From: Gammaproteobacteria bacterium | Lineage (GTDB): Bacteria; Pseudomonadota; Gammaproteobacteria; Pseudomonadales; Pseudohongiellaceae | NCBI GenBank assembly: GCA_002714195.1 | Contig: PAWK01000068.1 | Coordinates: 5,745-13,628, forward strand | DNA: 7,884 nt | Direction: 5' to 3' | In this document: piece after piece, positions 6,403 to 7,884 of the stretch | Layout of the letters: every line of letters starts with the position of its first letter | How positions within the stretch are numbered: position 1 is the stretch's first letter | The notes under the pieces: generated by a model | Database searches by the model: none | What the model was told of the DNA's origin: nothing | The model's input: only the letters and a program-made list of their open reading frames with translations | Position numbers and translations under genes: made by a program

Positions 6403-7008
6403 ATGTGTAATCCCACCGCTAAAAGAGCTATAGATTGCATATTATGTATAGTGGCGCTTCCTTTGGCCATTATACTGATTATGGTCTCAAGTATTTTCTT
6501 ATATATTGAAAGCCCAGGCCCAGTTATTTTTAAACAAAAAAGACTTGGCAGAGATAGGAAGTATTTTATGATGTATAAAATCAGAAAGTTTCATCCAGAT
6601 GAATCAGAATTTGGAAGAGGATATACATTGGCATCTGACACAAGATGCACCAAGGTTGGTTTAATTTTAGAAAAGCTTAAATTTGATGAGCTTCCACAGT
6701 TATACAATATCCTAGTGGGCGATATGGCTATAGTTGGTCCAAGGCCGATAACTCTATTTTTCGAAGACGAGTATCAATCAAAATATGATCAACTTTTTCA
6801 ATATAGGCCTGGAATTTTCGGTCCAAATCAAATTCTATATCGTAATGAGGGACAATTATTATCCGAACAGGATGATCCAGAGCATTATTACAGAACCATT
6901 CTGGTAAAAGATAAGGCAGAAAGAGATATAAAATATTTTTCTGAAACAAATTGTTTTCGTCAGTATTTATTGATAGCAAAAGGAATTTATTCAACCATTT
7001 TTAAGTAA
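6403..7008 (+). CDS. Phosphoglycosyl transferase initiating the repeat unit (bacterial sugar transferase, PglC-like)
   Basis: A 201-residue monotopic phosphoglycosyl transferase, expected to move a phospho-sugar from a UDP-sugar to undecaprenyl phosphate at the inner membrane and so start repeat-unit assembly. It is the size of PglC and lacks the extra membrane domain of WbaP/WcaJ. It opens with 'KRAIDCILCIVALPLAIIL' (7-25), the reentrant hydrophobic helix with the kinking Pro20. 'SPGPVIFKQKRLGRD' (37-51) follows, then the catalytic Asp95-Glu96 in 'FDELPQLYNILVGDM' and 'VGPRP' (111-115). The usual 'YKFRSM/YKFRTM' element is 'YKIRKF' here (58-63). The C-terminal part ('GIFGPNQILYRNE', 137-149, then 'DPEHYYRTIL') belongs to the branch with a GPxQ-x-x-YRNE motif rather than the 'W-QV-GRN' ending of classical PglC. 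The likely substrate is a UDP-6-deoxy-HexNAc made with the dehydratase encoded next. ATG 6403 has no good Shine-Dalgarno and lies 14 bases after the upstream stop. Confidence 0.92.
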   Translation: MCNPTAKRAIDCILCIVALPLAIILIMVSSIFLYIESPGPVIFKQKRLGRDRKYFMMYKIRKFHPDESEFGRGYTLASDTRCTKVGLILEKLKFDELPQLYNILVGDMAIVGPRPITLFFEDEYQSKYDQLFQYRPGIFGPNQILYRNEGQLLSEQDDPEHYYRTILVKDKAERDIKYFSETNCFRQYLLIAKGIYSTIFK

Positions 7009-7026
7009 ACATAAGCCAAGATTTTT

Positions 7027-7031
7027 GGAAA
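7027..7031 (+). promoter_or_regulatory. Ribosome binding site for the WbpM/CapD-type dehydratase
   Basis: GGAAA lies 5 bases before ATG 7037. It supports this ATG as the start of the last, right-truncated gene, ahead of a possible in-frame TTG at 7025. Confidence 0.5.
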
Positions 7032-7036
7032 TACAG

Positions 7037-7884
7037 ATGTTCAAGGAAAGTATCTTAAAACTAAATAGACGAACAAAAAAACTGATAATAATTTTTGTAG
7101 ATTATTGCTCGATCATCTCTTCTTTCTATATTGCCTCTTATCTTCTTTTTCAAAATATAAGAATAGTAAATATCGGGTATCTAATAGTCATTTTCTTGCC
7201 ACCGTTTATCGCAATTTTGTTTTACTATTATTCGAACTTGTATCAGAACATACTACGATTTATGCAAACTGGTACATTTTTCACTCTATTTAAGGGCGCT
7301 TTTTTTTACTCAATAGTTTTAATGACCGCACCTTTATTATTGATGGATGACGGAGCTTTTGCTTTTTCATTAATCATGGTTAATTTTTTTACGCTAATGT
7401 TTCTTTTGACGGTTACAAGACTATTGGCAAGATGGTATTTAGTTACAAGGAATAAAAGCCAAAAAAATATCATTATATATGGGGCAGGCCAGGCTGGTGT
7501 ACAAATCTCAAATGCAATATCAGTTCTTGATGAATACAGGATAGTCGCATTTATTGATGATGATCCAGAATTAAAAAATGCAAGGATTTCAGATATTAGA
7601 GTTTTTCATTCAACAGAAATAATGGATGTAATAAGTGAGTATGATGCAAAGGAGATCCTTGTTGCTATTCCATCTATATCTGATCATCAAAGGACAGAAT
7701 TATTTACAAAACTTGGGGATCTTCCCATAAGCATTAGGACTTTGCCAAATATATCTGAGGTTGTCTCTGGTTCTGTTGATGTTGATGATATCCGAAATAT
7801 TGAAATCGAAGATCTTTTGCAGAGAAAAGTCATAAAGCCAAAAAAAGATCTTCTTCAAAAAAATGTTGATAAAAAATCAATATT
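7037..7884 (+). CDS. WbpM/PglF/CapD-type UDP-HexNAc 4,6-dehydratase, N-terminal part (3' partial)
   Basis: The open frame runs from ATG 7037 off the right edge: 282 complete codons plus two bases. It starts with a basic N-terminus and four predicted membrane segments (about 16-38, 47-66, 86-104, 109-127). A first Rossmann domain follows with 'NIIIYGAGQAG' (144-154), 'VAFIDDDPELK' (170-180) and 'EILVAIPSIS' (206-215). It then has 'IRTLPNISEVVSG' (233-245) and 'IEIEDLLQRKVI' (255-266). This order is diagnostic of the large membrane-anchored WbpM/PglF/CapD family. In full-length members (over 600 residues) the next element is the catalytic SDR domain starting 'VTGAGGSIGSE', and the sequence stops just before it. 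These enzymes convert UDP-GlcNAc to the 4-keto-6-deoxy intermediate used for QuiNAc, FucNAc or bacillosamine. The pairing with a phosphoglycosyl transferase 28 bases upstream is typical of such loci. Catalytic residues lie outside the window, so activity is inferred from the family. Confidence 0.88.
   Translation, partial: MFKESILKLNRRTKKLIIIFVDYCSIISSFYIASYLLFQNIRIVNIGYLIVIFLPPFIAILFYYYSNLYQNILRFMQTGTFFTLFKGAFFYSIVLMTAPLLLMDDGAFAFSLIMVNFFTLMFLLTVTRLLARWYLVTRNKSQKNIIIYGAGQAGVQISNAISVLDEYRIVAFIDDDPELKNARISDIRVFHSTEIMDVISEYDAKEILVAIPSISDHQRTELFTKLGDLPISIRTLPNISEVVSGSVDVDDIRNIEIEDLLQRKVIKPKKDLLQKNVDKKSI

Larger units (their letters stand above)
1..7884 (+). other. Co-directional surface-polysaccharide gene cluster (part of one probable operon)
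   Basis: All nine genes run in the same direction. Junctions are 26 bp gap, 4 bp overlap, 4 bp overlap, 14 bp overlap, 1 bp gap, 20 bp gap, 14 bp gap and 28 bp gap. None of the gaps can hold a normal promoter plus terminator, and I see no GC-rich hairpin followed by T's, so a single transcript is likely. Its promoter would lie left of the window. The content is an amidotransferase, two glycosyltransferases, four nucleotide-sugar enzymes, a nucleotidyltransferase and an initiating phosphoglycosyl transferase. No Wzx flippase, Wzy polymerase, ABC exporter or chain-length regulator is present, so whether the product is O-antigen, capsule or exopolysaccharide is undecided. Confidence 0.8.

Noticed and set aside
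7105..7293. Plus-strand ORF of 62 codons near the right end
   Set aside because: It is out of frame with the dehydratase reading from 7037, whose membrane segments and GAGQAG domain are clear. The short ORF has no family features.
7300..7307. T8 tract in the dehydratase gene, and a similar A8 tract at 1526-1533 in the first SDR gene, as phase-variation sites
   Set aside because: Both encode ordinary residues inside conserved reading frames, and runs of 8 are expected by chance at this base composition; there is no sign of a broken frame.
1..7884. Insertion sequences, CRISPR arrays, tRNA or rRNA genes
   Set aside because: Nearly every base is accounted for by the nine conserved coding regions, and no spaced repeats, transposase motifs or RNA-gene features were seen.

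Overview
The window is one dense, AT-rich (about one third G+C by eye), entirely plus-strand block of surface-polysaccharide biosynthesis genes. It looks like part of an O-antigen, capsule or exopolysaccharide locus of a Gram-negative bacterium. Arginine is mostly AGA/AGG, coding density is near total, and genes overlap or sit 1-28 bases apart. The gene set (a PglC-type phosphoglycosyl transferase next to a WbpM/PglF/CapD-type dehydratase) fits a low-GC proteobacterium, possibly gammaproteobacterial. The sequence alone does not fix the taxon, and such loci are often horizontally acquired.

Layout: (1) 1-198, the last 65 codons of an asparagine-synthetase-like amidotransferase, cut by the left edge. 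(2) 225-1067, a GT2 glycosyltransferase. (3) 1064-2071, an extended-SDR nucleotide-sugar epimerase/reductase starting at TTG. (4) 2068-3240, a GT4 glycosyltransferase. (5) 3227-4675, a UDP-glucose/UDP-HexNAc dehydrogenase-family enzyme. (6) 4677-5651, a second extended SDR with UDP-glucuronate-decarboxylase-like motifs. (7) 5672-6388, a short sugar-1-phosphate nucleotidyltransferase. (8) 6403-7008, a monotopic phosphoglycosyl transferase that would start the repeat unit on undecaprenyl phosphate. (9) 7037 to the right edge, the membrane-anchored N-terminal part of a WbpM/PglF/CapD-type UDP-HexNAc 4,6-dehydratase, cut just before its catalytic SDR domain. There is no gene-free stretch over 30 bases, no convincing promoter or terminator, and no RNA gene, mobile element or CRISPR.

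Working model (inference): genes 9 and 8, with one SDR acting as 4-reductase or epimerase, would make and load a 6-deoxy-HexNAc such as QuiNAc or FucNAc onto the lipid carrier. Genes 5-7 would make an activated sugar, probably a uronic acid or a product of one. The amidotransferase could convert a uronic acid to a uronamide. The GT2 and GT4 enzymes would extend the unit. The combination resembles the P. aeruginosa O6-type locus (wbpO/wbpP/wbpS with wbpV/wbpL/wbpM) in biochemical logic, but the dehydrogenase carries unusual signature motifs and an extra nucleotidyltransferase is present. Flippase (Wzx) and polymerase (Wzy) genes are absent and would have to lie outside. I see a conventional pathway type with some divergent enzymes, not a clearly new class of system.
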